Of a stretch of DNA of 64,000 nt, positions 33,395 through 42,029 are shown piece after piece. The position numbers and the translations under genes are program-made. Under the pieces are notes generated by a model. The model was given only the letters and a program-made list of their open reading frames with translations. It made no database searches and was not told the origin of the DNA. The DNA is from Micromonospora sp. WMMD1155. GTDB taxonomy: Bacteria > Actinomycetota > Actinomycetes > Mycobacteriales > Micromonosporaceae. Location: NCBI RefSeq assembly GCF_029581275.1, contig NZ_CP120742.1, forward strand, positions 3,952,001 through 4,016,000, written 5' to 3'. Within the stretch, counting starts at the first letter, position 1, and each line of letters opens with the position of its first letter.

Positions 33395-34411
33395 ATGCGG
33401 ATTCTGATTCTCGGTGGGACGCGGTTCCTCGGTCGGGCGGTGGCGCAGCTCGCCGTCGCGCAGGGGCACGACGTGACATGCGCCGCTCGTGGTGTCTCCG
33501 GCGCCGTCCCGGACGGGGTCCGGTTCGTGCCGGTCGACCGGGACGACCCCGACGCGCTGGTGCCGCTCGCCGGCGACGGCTTCGACGCCGTGGTCGACGT
33601 GACCCGACAGGTCAGCCATGCCCGGCACGCGCTCGCCGCGCTCGCCGATAAGGTCGGCCACTGGTCGTTCGTCTCGACGATCTCGGTGTACGCCGACAAC
33701 ACCACACCCGGTCAGGCCGCTGTCGACGCACCGGTGCTGGCGGCGGCCCCGCCGGACGTGGACGGGCCGGAGGGCCCGGACCACACCTGGTACGGCGAGT
33801 GCAAGGTGAGCATCGAGCAGGCGGTTCGGGAGCGGGTCGGCGTGGACCGGTCGTTCATCTGCCGGGCGGGGCTGATCGTCGGTGTCGAGGACCCGAGCGA
33901 CCGCTTCCCGTACTGGGTGCGGCGGCTGGCGGCCGGTGGTGAGGTCCTCGCGCCCGGGCGTCCCACCGACCGGGTGCAGTTCGTGGACGTCGCCGACCTG
34001 GCGGGCTGGTTGCTGCACGCCGCCGGCACTCGCCTCGCTGGCACGTACGACGGCGTCGGGTCGGCGATGACCCGGGCCGATTTCCTGGCCGGGGTGGCCG
34101 CCGGGCTGGACGTGGCCGACCCCGCCCTGACCTGGGTGGATCAGGAGTTCCTGGCCGCCCACGACGTGCGCGAGTGGTCCGGGGAGCGGGCACTGCCGCT
34201 CTGGGTGCGACTGCCGGAGTCCGGTGGCCTGATGGCCCGCGACGCCCGACCGGCTCTGGCCGCCGGGTTGGCGGTCCGTCCGTTGTCCGACACCGTTCGG
34301 GCGACCGCGTCCTGGATGGCTGCACACCCGGCCGCCGTACGGCAGGGTGGTCTCGACCCGGCGGAGGAGGCGGCGATCCTGTGGGAGTGGCAGGCTGTGC
34401 GGGACCGGTGA
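33395..34411 (+). CDS. NAD-dependent epimerase/dehydratase-like protein (extended SDR)
   Basis: A 338-residue extended SDR protein. The N-terminal NAD motif is GGTRFLGR (7-14), followed by VVDVTRQ and the SFVSTISVYAD strand. A YGECK sequence (about 132-136) supplies the Tyr-x3-Lys pair. It resembles actinomycete reductases annotated as isoflavone-reductase-like or epimerase. The ATG at 33395 has AGGA at a reasonable distance; a start at 33329 would lie in the palindromic element. The substrate is unknown. Confidence 0.88.
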   Translation: MRILILGGTRFLGRAVAQLAVAQGHDVTCAARGVSGAVPDGVRFVPVDRDDPDALVPLAGDGFDAVVDVTRQVSHARHALAALADKVGHWSFVSTISVYADNTTPGQAAVDAPVLAAAPPDVDGPEGPDHTWYGECKVSIEQAVRERVGVDRSFICRAGLIVGVEDPSDRFPYWVRRLAAGGEVLAPGRPTDRVQFVDVADLAGWLLHAAGTRLAGTYDGVGSAMTRADFLAGVAAGLDVADPALTWVDQEFLAAHDVREWSGERALPLWVRLPESGGLMARDARPALAAGLAVRPLSDTVRATASWMAAHPAAVRQGGLDPAEEAAILWEWQAVRDR

Positions 34412-34452
34412 TCCCGGCAGTCGAACACTTTCCCCCACCCGGACAGTCGTAG

Positions 34453-34484
34453 TTGACGCTCACGCCTGGTGAAAGTAAGTTTCA
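34453..34484 (+). promoter_or_regulatory. Promoter and autoregulatory operator of the murR-like/murQ operon
   Basis: TTGACG (34453-34458), a 17-base spacer and TAAGTT (34476-34481) form a good promoter. Transcription would start close to the GTG at 34488, giving a leaderless mRNA. The palindrome TGAAA-N5-TTTCA (34470-34484) covers the -10 element, as expected for an operator of the RpiR-type regulator it precedes. Confidence 0.72.
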
Positions 34485-34487
34485 TCC

Positions 34488-35402
34488 GTGGCGAAGAGTC
34501 CGAAGATTTCTGCGAGTCAGGAGCCCGGTGGGCTGATCGTCCACATCAGCGGGCTGTTGCCGTCGTTGTCGCCCGCCGAGCAGCGGGTCGCCCGGCTGGT
34601 CGTGTCCGATCCGGCCGCCGCCGCCCGGCGGACCATCACCGACCTCGCCACCGCCGCGGAGACATCCGAGGCGACAGTCATCCGGTTCTGCCGTTCGGTG
34701 GGCATGGACGGTTACCCCCAACTGCGCATCCGCCTCGCCGCCGAGGCGGCCCGCCGGATCGAGCCGCCGGACGCCCGGGTGGTCGGCGGTGACATCCCGC
34801 CCGGCGCCGACCTCGCCCAGATCATCGCCACCATCGCGTTCAACGACGCCCGTGCCGTCGAGGAGACCGCCGAGCAACTCGATCCCGCCGTCTGCGAGCA
34901 GGTGGTCGAGGCGATCAGCGGCGCCGGTCGGATCGACATCTACGGTGCCGGCGCCAGTGGGTTCGTCGCCTCGGACTTCCAGCAGAAACTGCACCGGATC
35001 GGCCGGATCGCCTTCTACTTCCCGGACGTGCACACCGCGCTGACCTCGGCGGCCCTGCTCGGCCGGGGAGACGTGGCCATCGGCATCTCGCACACCGGCA
35101 CCACCTCCGACGTGATCGAGGTGCTGGAGCAGGCCCGTACGCGGGGTGCCGTCACGGTGGGGCTGACCAACTTCCCCCGTTCGCCGATCACCGAGGTGGC
35201 GGACTTCGTGTTGACCACGGCGGCCCGTGAGACCACCTACCGCTCCGGCGCGACAGCCAGCCGGCTGGCCCAGCTCACCGTGGTCGACTGCCTCTTCGTC
35301 GGGGTGGCGGCCCGCAACCGCGCCCGGGCCCGGAAGGCACTCGAGGCGACCGCCGAGGCGGTCCAGTCGCACCGGGTGGGTGCCAACCGGAGGCGGGCAT
35401 GA
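34488..35402 (+). CDS. MurR/RpiR-family transcriptional regulator
   Basis: A 304-residue regulator. The N-terminal helix-turn-helix (about 20-95) includes SPAEQRVARLVV and TITDLATAAETSEATVIRFCRSVG. The C-terminal SIS domain (about 130-280) binds a phosphosugar, with GAGASGFVASDF and GISHTGTTSDVIE. It overlaps murQ as ATGA, so it is probably MurR, which senses N-acetylmuramic acid 6-phosphate. No ribosome site precedes the GTG; a -10 element ends six bases before it, which points to leaderless translation. Confidence 0.93.
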   Translation: MAKSPKISASQEPGGLIVHISGLLPSLSPAEQRVARLVVSDPAAAARRTITDLATAAETSEATVIRFCRSVGMDGYPQLRIRLAAEAARRIEPPDARVVGGDIPPGADLAQIIATIAFNDARAVEETAEQLDPAVCEQVVEAISGAGRIDIYGAGASGFVASDFQQKLHRIGRIAFYFPDVHTALTSAALLGRGDVAIGISHTGTTSDVIEVLEQARTRGAVTVGLTNFPRSPITEVADFVLTTAARETTYRSGATASRLAQLTVVDCLFVGVAARNRARARKALEATAEAVQSHRVGANRRRA

Positions 35403-36355
35403 CGGCCGGCGCGGTGGAGCCGGACAAGGACATGTCAGCGCCACCCGCCCGCCCGACGATCCGGGTGGGTGCCCCCACCGAGCGGCGCAACCCGCTCAGC
35501 GTCGACCTCGACCTGATGTCGACCCGGGACGTCCTCACCGTGATCAACGACGCGGACCGGCGGGTGCCGGCGGCGGTCGCCGCGGTGCTCGACGAGATCG
35601 CCGCCGCCGTCGACCTGGCGGTCGCGGCACTGCGCGGCGGTCACCGGGTGCACTACTTCGGCGCCGGCACCTCCGGCCGCCTCGGTGTGCTCGACGCGGC
35701 CGAACTCGCTCCCACCTTCAACTCGCCCCGGCACTGGTTCTGCGCCCACCTCGCCGGCGGCCCGGACGCCATGTGGCGGGCCGTGGAGGACGCCGAGGAC
35801 GACGAGCGGGGCGGTGCGGTCGAGGCGGCCAGTTGTGTACGCGCCGGTGACCTGGCGGTCGGTCTGGCGGCCAGCGGGCGCACCCCGTACGTCCTCGGGG
35901 CGCTCGCCGCGGCCCGCGCCAAGGGTGCTTCGACGGTGCTGCTGTGCGCCAATCCGGAGGCCGAGGCCGCCCGGTCGGTCGACGTGTTCATCGGGGTGGA
36001 CACCGGACCCGAGGTGGTCACCGGTTCGACCCGGATGAAGGCGGGCACGGCGCAGAAGTTGGTGCTCAACGCGTTCTCCACCGCCGTCATGGTGCGACTG
36101 GGGCGGGTCTACTCGAACCTCATGATCGATATGGTCGCCACCAACGCGAAGCTCCGTGGGCGAATGATCTCGATTCTGGTCGAGGCGACCGGCTGCTCCG
36201 AGCAGGTGTCCCAGCAGGCCCTCGTCGACGCCGACGGTGATCTGAAGACGGCGCTCGTCTCCCTGGTCTCCGGGGCCGAGGTCGACGCCGCCCGGGCCGC
36301 GCTGGCCCGATCCGCCCACCAGGTACGCGGCGCCCTCGCCCTGCTCGCCCGCTGA
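35399..36355 (+). CDS. murQ: N-acetylmuramic acid 6-phosphate etherase
   Basis: A 318-residue enzyme that removes the lactyl ether from MurNAc 6-phosphate to give GlcNAc 6-phosphate in cell-wall recycling. It has the SIS signature GAGTSGRLGVLDAAELAPTF (about 85-104) with the catalytic Glu, and GLAASGRTPYVLGAL and TGPEVVTGSTRMKAGTAQK, the strongly conserved second half. A 30-residue N-terminal extension precedes the conserved TERRNP. It overlaps the regulator gene by four bases. No PTS transporter gene is linked, so MurNAc-P must come from another uptake or kinase system. Confidence 0.95.
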   Translation: MTAGAVEPDKDMSAPPARPTIRVGAPTERRNPLSVDLDLMSTRDVLTVINDADRRVPAAVAAVLDEIAAAVDLAVAALRGGHRVHYFGAGTSGRLGVLDAAELAPTFNSPRHWFCAHLAGGPDAMWRAVEDAEDDERGGAVEAASCVRAGDLAVGLAASGRTPYVLGALAAARAKGASTVLLCANPEAEAARSVDVFIGVDTGPEVVTGSTRMKAGTAQKLVLNAFSTAVMVRLGRVYSNLMIDMVATNAKLRGRMISILVEATGCSEQVSQQALVDADGDLKTALVSLVSGAEVDAARAALARSAHQVRGALALLAR

Positions 36356-36777
36356 CGCCGCCCTCAGGGGGCGGGAAGCGAAAGCGCCGGCGGATTGTTC
36401 ACCTGGCCGGGGGGTAATAACACTCCCGATGGATGAACCGACCGGTCCGCCGCTGCGTATCTGCCAGTGACCAGGATCGCAGCGTGGTGGTGACCCGGGT
36501 CGCTGTGCCCCCGCGACTGGCGGTGTTGCCATGGTGCGGTAACCAGTCCTGTGGTGCCTGGCGGAGAGCCGCCCGGTGGGGTGCTGACAGCAAACATGGA
36601 CCGTGCTCTCAGCTACTACTCAGGCATTCGTGACACTTTCGACTCACGAGACGGAATCCCCGACACGTCTCATCTGTTGTGTAGGTGTCAGCACCGCTGG
36701 GCACAGCAGAAGTTACCAGGGGTTGACGGACGTGGGGAATGGCAAGGAACCGGGCAACCGGCGCGAGCGAGGGGACC
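36356..36777 (+). promoter_or_regulatory. Long leader region of the sigma factor gene
   Basis: The 422 bases hold no convincing gene. CCGCCC and GGGCGG around 36358-36374 could be a weak murQ terminator. TAATAA at 36415-36420 is a possible -10. From about 36600 to 36720 the GC content is lower and several small stems can form (for example TCGTGA at 36628-36633 with 36644-36649), so a structured leader mRNA is possible. No known riboswitch was recognised. Confidence 0.35.
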
Positions 36778-37728
36778 GTGGGCAACGTGGACAAGAACAT
36801 CGGCATGCGAACCGACGAGGTTGCCGAGGAGCGCGACCTGGTCGGCGTCTACCTGCACGAGATCTCCCGGACGCCACTGCTGGACGCCGCCAAGGAGGTC
36901 GATCTCTCCAAGGCGATCGAGGCCGGCCTCTACGCCGAGCACCTGCTCGGTGAGGATGCCGTCCCCGCCGGTGTCGACCGGGCCGACCTGGAGTGGCTGG
37001 TCGTCGAGGGGGAGCGCGCGAAGGACCTCTTCATCCGCGCCAACCTCCGACTGGTCGTCTCGATCGCCCGCCGTTACGTGCGTTCGGGCATGCCCATGCT
37101 GGACCTGATCCAGGAGGGCAACACCGGCCTGGTCCGGGCGGTCGAGAAGTTCGACTACGAGCGTGGCTACAAGTTCTCCACCTACGCGACGTGGTGGATC
37201 CGCCAGGCGATCAGCCGGGCGATCGCCCAGCAGGAACGCACCGTCCGTCTGCCGGTGCACCTGGTGGAGGACGTCAACCGGATGCGCAACGTGGCCCGGC
37301 AGCTGACCCGTGAGTTGGGCAGTGACCCGGAGCCGGAGCAGATCGCGGCAGCGCTCGGCGTCACCGTCGAGCGGGTCAACGAGTTGCGCCGCTGGTCGCA
37401 GGACACCGTCTCGCTGGACACCCCGGTGGGCGACGACGGCGACACCAACCTCGGTGACCTGGTCGCCGACAGTGACGCGCCGTCGCCGGAGGACATCGTC
37501 CTCAGCGGTCTGGAGCGGCAGCGCATCGAGGGGTTGCTCAACCACCTCGACGACCGGTCCGCCGGCATCATGCGAGCCCGCTACGGGCTGGAGGACGGCC
37601 GGGAGCACTCGCTCACCGAGGTCGCTTCCCGGTTCTCGCTGTCCCGTGAGCGGATTCGACAGCTGGAGATCCAGGCGCTCGGCCGGCTGCGTGAGCTGGC
37701 CCGGGCGGAGGGGCTGCAGGCGGCCTGA
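36778..37728 (+). CDS. Primary-like (group 2) sigma-70 factor
   Basis: A 316-residue sigma factor with regions 1.2 to 4 and no long N-terminal region 1.1. Region 1.2 is DLVGVYLHEISRTPLL. Region 2 shows NLRLVVSIARRYV, LDLIQEGNTGLVRAVEKFD and YKFSTYATWWIRQAI. Region 4 has a helix-turn-helix SLTEVASRFSLSRERIRQLE. It therefore recognises promoters much like the housekeeping sigma, and is similar to HrdA/SigB-type group 2 factors of actinomycetes. GTG at 36778 has GAGGGG five bases upstream; ATG at 36739 is a less likely start. A bidirectional terminator follows. Confidence 0.93.
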   Translation: MGNVDKNIGMRTDEVAEERDLVGVYLHEISRTPLLDAAKEVDLSKAIEAGLYAEHLLGEDAVPAGVDRADLEWLVVEGERAKDLFIRANLRLVVSIARRYVRSGMPMLDLIQEGNTGLVRAVEKFDYERGYKFSTYATWWIRQAISRAIAQQERTVRLPVHLVEDVNRMRNVARQLTRELGSDPEPEQIAAALGVTVERVNELRRWSQDTVSLDTPVGDDGDTNLGDLVADSDAPSPEDIVLSGLERQRIEGLLNHLDDRSAGIMRARYGLEDGREHSLTEVASRFSLSRERIRQLEIQALGRLRELARAEGLQAA

Positions 37729-37746
37729 CCTGGTAGTAATGACGGC

Positions 37747-37783
37747 GAACGGCCGGCGTCCGATAGGGGGACGCCGGCCGTTC
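37747..37783. terminator. Bidirectional hairpin between convergent genes
   Basis: GAACGGCCGGCGTCC (37747-37761) pairs perfectly over 15 bp with 37769-37783. It is centred in the 70 bases between the stop codons of the sigma factor and NlpC/P60 genes, so it can end both transcripts. Confidence 0.85.
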
Positions 37784-37798
37784 ACCGTCTTCGACCGT

Positions 37799-38776
37799 CT
37801 AGCGGACCCGGCCGTACCCCTGGATGGGCATCATGTTCATGCCCCGCTTGAGCACGTTGCGGCCGGCGCTCGGGGCGTCGATCACCTGACCGTCGCCCAC
37901 GTACAGGGCGACGTGCCCGAGCCCGCTGTAGAACACCAGGTCACCGGGGCGTAGATCACCCCGGCCGATGTGGGCGACCGCACTCCACTGCATCCGCGTG
38001 TTGTGCGGTAGCGACCGCCCGGCCGCCCGCCAGGCCGCCGAGGTGAGCCCGGAACAGTCGTAGCCGTTCGGCCCGTCGCCCGCCCACACGTACGGCTTGC
38101 CCAACGCGCCGAACGCGTAGCGCACCGCTGCGCCGGCGTCACCGGCCACCGCTGGCACGTTCTTGGCCTCGGCTGCCGCGGCCTTGGGCTCGGGTCGTTC
38201 GGTGGCCGCCCCGTACGCCTGCCGGCGCAGCTCGTACAGCCTGCTCAGATCCTGCTCGATCTGCTTCTTGGCCGCGGTGAGCTGACGGGCCTGCGCGGCC
38301 TGCCTGGTCAGCGTGGCGTCCAGCCGGGCCTTCTCGTCCAGCAGCCGTCGCTGGTCGGCCGTGTAACCGGAGATGCGCTCCTGCCGCTGACGGGTCAGAT
38401 GGTCGAGCGTGCCGAGGCGGTCCAGCAGCGCGGTGGCGCCCTCGGAACCCAGCAGGGCGTCGGCGGTCCGCAGGCCGCCGCTCTTGTACGCGGTGCTGGC
38501 CAGCTCGGCCACGTCGGCCTGGCTCTGCTTGGCCTGCTGTTCCAGCGGGCCGATGCGGGCCTGTAATCGGGCCACCGCGGCCTCGTTGGTCTTGATCTCC
38601 TCACGCAACTTGTTGTACGACTCGACGACCCGCTCCAGCTCGGTCGAGGACGTCTCGATCCGGCGGGTCAGGTCGGCGGGGGACGGCTCGGCGCGGGCCA
38701 CCGCCGTCGGGGCGATCAGCGCGGCCGACATGCCGGCCAGCGCGATGGTGCGCAGCAGGTTTCTCAGGGATGACAA
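37799..38776 (-). CDS. Secreted NlpC/P60 (C40) cell-wall peptidase
   Basis: A 325-residue secreted protein. The signal peptide (about 1-29) ends at AVARA. A long coiled coil (about 35-190) is followed by the NlpC/P60 domain (about 213-325). The catalytic Cys is Cys241 in DCSGLTSAAW and the His is His288 in GLGHVALYVG; the third polar residue is near VIDAPSAG. It is of the RipA/p60 type and should cut D-glutamyl-diaminopimelate bonds. A TTG at 38776 is the best start, about ten bases after GAGAGGGG; upstream starts would put charged residues before the signal peptide. Such hydrolases are often kept inactive by their coiled coil. Confidence 0.9.
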   Translation of the reverse strand: MSSLRNLLRTIALAGMSAALIAPTAVARAEPSPADLTRRIETSSTELERVVESYNKLREEIKTNEAAVARLQARIGPLEQQAKQSQADVAELASTAYKSGGLRTADALLGSEGATALLDRLGTLDHLTRQRQERISGYTADQRRLLDEKARLDATLTRQAAQARQLTAAKKQIEQDLSRLYELRRQAYGAATERPEPKAAAAEAKNVPAVAGDAGAAVRYAFGALGKPYVWAGDGPNGYDCSGLTSAAWRAAGRSLPHNTRMQWSAVAHIGRGDLRPGDLVFYSGLGHVALYVGDGQVIDAPSAGRNVLKRGMNMMPIQGYGRVR

Positions 38777-39270
38777 GAGCGAAAGGCCCCTCTCCCACGG
38801 CCGCCGGGGCTGCTGACGCCCTCGGCGACACCGGCCGGGGCCATCCGGGCGGACGGCACTGGGCCGGACCGGCTCGCCCAACCTAACCCGGGACGGCTGT
38901 CGCTCGCAGTTGAAGCAGGGGCGAATGTTGGCGATGTGGCCCGGTCGTATCCCTGCGTCGGGTGGCGTCATCGTGACTGATGACGCGTGGAAAGGGGGGC
39001 GAACCGTCCCTTTGGCGAAGTATTGACGGATACACGACTTTCGTCGTTCCGGGCGTATGCCGCCGGATATCTGCTCGCCATAACCGATAAAACCTGAAAT
39101 GGATGCTGTTTCTCGGCGATGTCGCCGCTTGGGGGAGCGGGTCGAGAGTCGACAAATACACAGGTCAGCTGGCGGTGCCGCAACACAATGAACGGAGTCG
39201 GGAATCCCGTCGACAGGTAGCGATGCCTGCCCGGATGCACCCCGGCCAACCGTCCCCCGCGGGAGGAACC
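38777..39270. promoter_or_regulatory. Divergent intergenic region upstream of NlpC/P60 and DUF6232 genes
   Basis: The 494 bases hold no convincing gene. The part from 38777 to about 38940 is the GC-rich 5' leader of the peptidase gene. The part 39010-39130 is AT-rich and probably holds promoters; TTGACG occurs at 39023-39028. A 22-base inverted repeat lies at 38965-38986. I looked for a c-di-AMP riboswitch, common before such peptidases, and did not find its conserved core. Confidence 0.4.
38965..38986. repeat. Palindrome GCGTCATC-N6-GATGACGC
   Basis: A perfect 8-bp inverted repeat with a 6-base centre, in the upstream region of the NlpC/P60 gene (190 bases before its start). The form fits a dimeric repressor operator. 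No regulator can be assigned. Confidence 0.55.
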
Positions 39271-39792
39271 GTGGAACGTGAAGGCGCAGGAACGCGGCCG
39301 CCGCGAACGGCGCCGGGCACCCGGTCGACCCTGCTGTACGCGCGGCCCGGCATCATCGTGACCGTCGACCGGTTCACCGCCGGCCGAACCAGCTACCAGG
39401 TGGCCGACCTGACCCACCTGCGTACCACCCGAGGCCCGCACGACCGGATCGCCGTCCGGGCCGTCGTCGTCACCGCCGGCATGCTCGGCGGTGTCGGGCT
39501 GCTGCTCGGCTTCACCGGTGGTCTGCACCGCCTGACCGCCGGGGCGTACCTCATCCTCGGCGCGGTGTTCCTGCTTCCGGCGGCCCTGGCGATGGTCGGG
39601 GATCGCTGGCGTCCACCGCCCTACGAGCTGTGGGGGTGGTACCGGGGAACCGAGGTGCTGTTGTTCAGCGCTGACGACGAGCGGCAGTTCGGCCAGGTCA
39701 CGCGGGCGCTGCTGCGGGCCCGGGAGGTCAACCGGTACGGCGGGTGGGTCGACCCGCTCGCCTCGGCCGAACCGTGGCGGCCGAACCGTTGA
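39271..39792 (+). CDS. DUF6232-type membrane protein
   Basis: A 173-residue protein. The N-terminal part (about 20-60) is a strand-rich domain (LLYARPGIIVTVDRFTAG, SYQVADLTHL). Two membrane helices follow (about 68-90 and 96-118). The C-terminal part (about 125-165) has LWGWYRGTEVLLFSADDER. This layout matches the actinobacterial DUF6232 family of unknown function. GGGAGG stands five bases before the GTG at 39271, which was preferred to upstream in-frame starts that lack a site. No linked partner is obvious. Confidence 0.83.
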   Translation: MEREGAGTRPPRTAPGTRSTLLYARPGIIVTVDRFTAGRTSYQVADLTHLRTTRGPHDRIAVRAVVVTAGMLGGVGLLLGFTGGLHRLTAGAYLILGAVFLLPAALAMVGDRWRPPPYELWGWYRGTEVLLFSADDERQFGQVTRALLRAREVNRYGGWVDPLASAEPWRPNR

Positions 39793-39840
39793 CCCGACGG
39801 CGGTGGGCCGGCGCGAAACCGGTGTCGGCCCACCGGCGGC

Positions 39841-40212
39841 TCAGCGGGCGACCGGCTCCGGCGTCCGCTGCTCCTGCGGCGCAGCCACCCAGGCGCTGAC
39901 CCGGCGCTCGGCGTAGAACGAGACGAACGGCACGGTGCCCGCCAACATCACCAGCAGCATCCGCTTCAGCGGCCAGTCGGCTCGACGGCTCAGGTCGAAC
40001 GCGGCGACCAGGTAGATCATGTAGAGGAAGCCGTGCGCCGGCCCCACCGTCTCCACCACCACCGGGTTGTCGAACACGTACTTCAATGGCATGCCGATCA
40101 CGACCAGCAGGATCAGCACCACGCCCACGATCCAGGCGATCACGCGGTACCGGGTAAGGGCAGCGCCCACCTTCGTCCGTCCTTCCGAACCCGGCTCAGC
40201 CGGGATAGTCAC
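39841..40212 (-). CDS. DUF3817 membrane protein
   Basis: A 123-residue protein with three membrane helices in a DUF3817 domain: RVIAWIVGVVLILLVVIGMP, then GPAHGFLYMIYLVAAFDL and MLLVMLAGTVPFVSFYAERRV. The conserved GPAHGFLY and final FYAERRV are diagnostic. The function is unknown; in other actinobacteria it occurs near energy and redox genes. The GTG start lies inside the end of the upstream gene (17-base overlap), so it is translated together with it. Confidence 0.9.
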   Translation of the reverse strand: MTIPAEPGSEGRTKVGAALTRYRVIAWIVGVVLILLVVIGMPLKYVFDNPVVVETVGPAHGFLYMIYLVAAFDLSRRADWPLKRMLLVMLAGTVPFVSFYAERRVSAWVAAPQEQRTPEPVAR

Positions 40213-40621
40213 CGGGCCGGGCGCCCGGATTGGCGTTCAACCATGACAGGTAGTGGTTGTACGCGGCCAGATCGGTGTCCTCGACGGCGTCGCCGCCGAC
40301 GGGCATCCGGGCGACCCGCACCGGCCGGCGCACCGTCGGTCGGGAACCGGCGACCTCCGGTGCGATCTCGGAGTCCGTGTCCGCGTTCACCGGCGGCGCG
40401 TCGGCGTCCACCGCCCGACGGCGGGCAAGCTTCACCTCGCGCCACCAGACGTAGACCACGAAACCGGCGAAGATCGGCCACTCGACCGCGTACCCCCAGC
40501 TCAGGCTGTTGCCCGCGGCGGCCCGGCTGACCTGCCACCAGCCCAGCCCGAGGAAGCCCACGGTCAGCACGACCATGGCCATGTGGCGCGCGATCCACGC
40601 CGGGGTCCAGAGCCGCCTCAT
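40196..40621 (-). CDS. Conserved membrane protein, upstream partner of DUF3817
   Basis: A 141-residue protein. Two membrane helices (about 12-32 and 42-62) contain GLGWWQVSRAAAGNSLSW and FAGFVVYVWWREVK, a pattern of conserved actinobacterial proteins of unknown function. A charged linker follows, and the C-terminus has AAYNHYLSWLNANPGARP. The ATG at 40621 is chosen by the position of the first helix; a longer frame to 40744 would add an Arg-rich head. It overlaps the DUF3817 gene by 17 bases, so the two proteins probably act together in the membrane (inference). Confidence 0.82.
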   Translation of the reverse strand: MRRLWTPAWIARHMAMVVLTVGFLGLGWWQVSRAAAGNSLSWGYAVEWPIFAGFVVYVWWREVKLARRRAVDADAPPVNADTDSEIAPEVAGSRPTVRRPVRVARMPVGGDAVEDTDLAAYNHYLSWLNANPGARPGDYPG

Positions 40622-40755
40622 GGCATCGAGGGTACCGGGGGCGGCATCGGTCTCCGACACCGTGTCGTAGTTGCCGCGTCGCCGCCGTGGTTTGGCCGCA
40701 CCACGCTTGGGCAATCGTCTAGACGCCAGCCCAAACGAGATCAAGGGGGGCGATC

Positions 40756-41094
40756 ATGACCGGATCGGTAAGCCAGGACGGCTACGCGTCCAGCGGCAAC
40801 ACCGAGATGAGCCCGGAGCAACGGGTGCCCGAGTGGGGCGGCGACGACCTCGCCGACTCGGCCGGTGCCACGAGTCTCGACGGCGATCTGCCCGGCGTCG
40901 ACCCGACGGAGTTGACCGACGAGGATCTGATCCGCGAGATGCACAGCCTGCACCGCACCCGCCTCGACACCCTGCGTCACGCGGCGGACTCGGCGCTCGC
41001 CAACCACCTGCGGCGGACCGCGGAACTCGAGACCGAATACCTGGCCCGCCACCCGGGCCGGGAGGTCGACCCCGGCCGCCTGCGGGACGCCTGA
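40756..41094 (+). CDS. DUF6158-type small protein
   Basis: A 112-residue hydrophilic protein. The C-terminal half has LTDEDLIREMHSLHRTRLDT and HLRRTAELETEYLARHP, the conserved core of the DUF6158 family, predicted to be a helical pair. The N-terminal half is acidic and probably disordered. AAGGGGGG precedes the ATG. It overlaps the next gene as TGATG. Function is unknown. Confidence 0.85.
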   Translation: MTGSVSQDGYASSGNTEMSPEQRVPEWGGDDLADSAGATSLDGDLPGVDPTELTDEDLIREMHSLHRTRLDTLRHAADSALANHLRRTAELETEYLARHPGREVDPGRLRDA

Positions 41095-41426
41095 TGCCGG
41101 CCCGCGCCGTACGCGGCGTGTCCGCACCGCCCGAGGTGGTCTTCAACACAGCCACCGACCCGGATCGCGCCTCGGCGTGGCTGCCGGAGGCGCTGCGCGG
41201 CGACGGAAGCCCCGCCGCCGAGATCGACGGCGAGAAACTGCGCGCCCGCTGGGGCGGCGGCGACGACTGGTCCGCCGAGCTCCGGGTGGAACCGGCCGAC
41301 GCCGGTGGCGCCCGGATCCAGCTCGACCTGGCCGACGGGTCGGGGGAGCCCGGCCCGGACCAGTTGGCCGACGAGGCACTCACCAATCTGGCCCGCGAGG
41401 TCGCCGACAACCTCCAGGCCGGCTGA
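41094..41426 (+). CDS. Small SRPBCC-like protein
   Basis: A 110-residue protein that looks like a reduced START/SRPBCC (polyketide-cyclase-like) fold: it begins with the strand and helix RAVRGVSAPPEVVFNTATDP, ends with a long helix (LADEALTNLAREVADNLQ) and has beta-rich middle parts. This is about 30 residues shorter than usual family members. The ATG overlaps the stop of the DUF6158 gene, so expression is coupled. It may bind a small hydrophobic ligand (inference). Confidence 0.75.
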   Translation: MPARAVRGVSAPPEVVFNTATDPDRASAWLPEALRGDGSPAAEIDGEKLRARWGGGDDWSAELRVEPADAGGARIQLDLADGSGEPGPDQLADEALTNLAREVADNLQAG

Positions 41427-41479
41427 GCGGGCCACGCGGGACGCCGGTCCCGCACCACGTTGACAGGGGAGGAGAACGG

Positions 41480-42019
41480 GTGAGCGACACTGGCCTGCGA
41501 GAGAAGGCGACGCGGCTGCGGCGGGCGTACGCGCCGCACGAACACCGGCCGCTCGGCGGCTACCTGGCGGCGATGGGCGTCTACGCCGGGGTGACCGGGG
41601 CGCTCGCCGGTCTGGTCAAGGTGACCGGTCGGCCGGTGCCGGATCGTCCCGCCCCGTCCGACGTGGTGCTGCTCTCCATCGCCACCCACAAACTGAGCCG
41701 GCTGCTGTCCAAGGACGCGGTGACGAGCCCTCTGCGGGCGCCGTTCACCCGGTACGACCGTCCGATCGGCAGCGGTGAGGTGATGGAACAGGTCCGCGAC
41801 TCGGGCAGCCCCACCCGGCACGCCATCGGCGAGCTGCTGAGCTGCCCGTTCTGCCTGGCTGTCTGGGTGGCCACCGGGCTGACCGGTGGCCTGGTGCTCG
41901 CGCCCCGGCTGACCCGGCTGGTGGCCACCGCGCTGACCGCGGTCGCCGCCTCCGACTTCCTCCAGATGGCGTACGCGACGGCGCAGCAGGCCGCCGAAGG
42001 CGGGCATGACGACGACTGA
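41480..42019 (+). CDS. DUF1360 membrane protein
   Basis: A 179-residue protein. Conserved elements are SIATHKLSRLLSKDAVTSPLRAPF, here shortened to ATHKLSRLL (about 68-76), then GELLSCPFCLAVWVATG (about 120-136) with the paired Cys of the family. About three to four membrane helices are predicted. DUF1360 proteins occur in spore-forming and actinobacterial species, including some linked to sporulation; the function is unknown. GGGGAGGAG precedes the GTG start. The gene is 53 bases downstream of the SRPBCC-like gene. Confidence 0.9.
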   Translation: MSDTGLREKATRLRRAYAPHEHRPLGGYLAAMGVYAGVTGALAGLVKVTGRPVPDRPAPSDVVLLSIATHKLSRLLSKDAVTSPLRAPFTRYDRPIGSGEVMEQVRDSGSPTRHAIGELLSCPFCLAVWVATGLTGGLVLAPRLTRLVATALTAVAASDFLQMAYATAQQAAEGGHDDD

Positions 42020-42029
42020 CGAACAGTGA

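Noticed and set aside
38777-39000. c-di-AMP (ydaO-type) riboswitch before the NlpC/P60 gene
   Set aside because: Such peptidases are often preceded by this riboswitch in actinomycetes, but the conserved core (including the GACAGCTAAC-like segment) was not found on the reverse strand.
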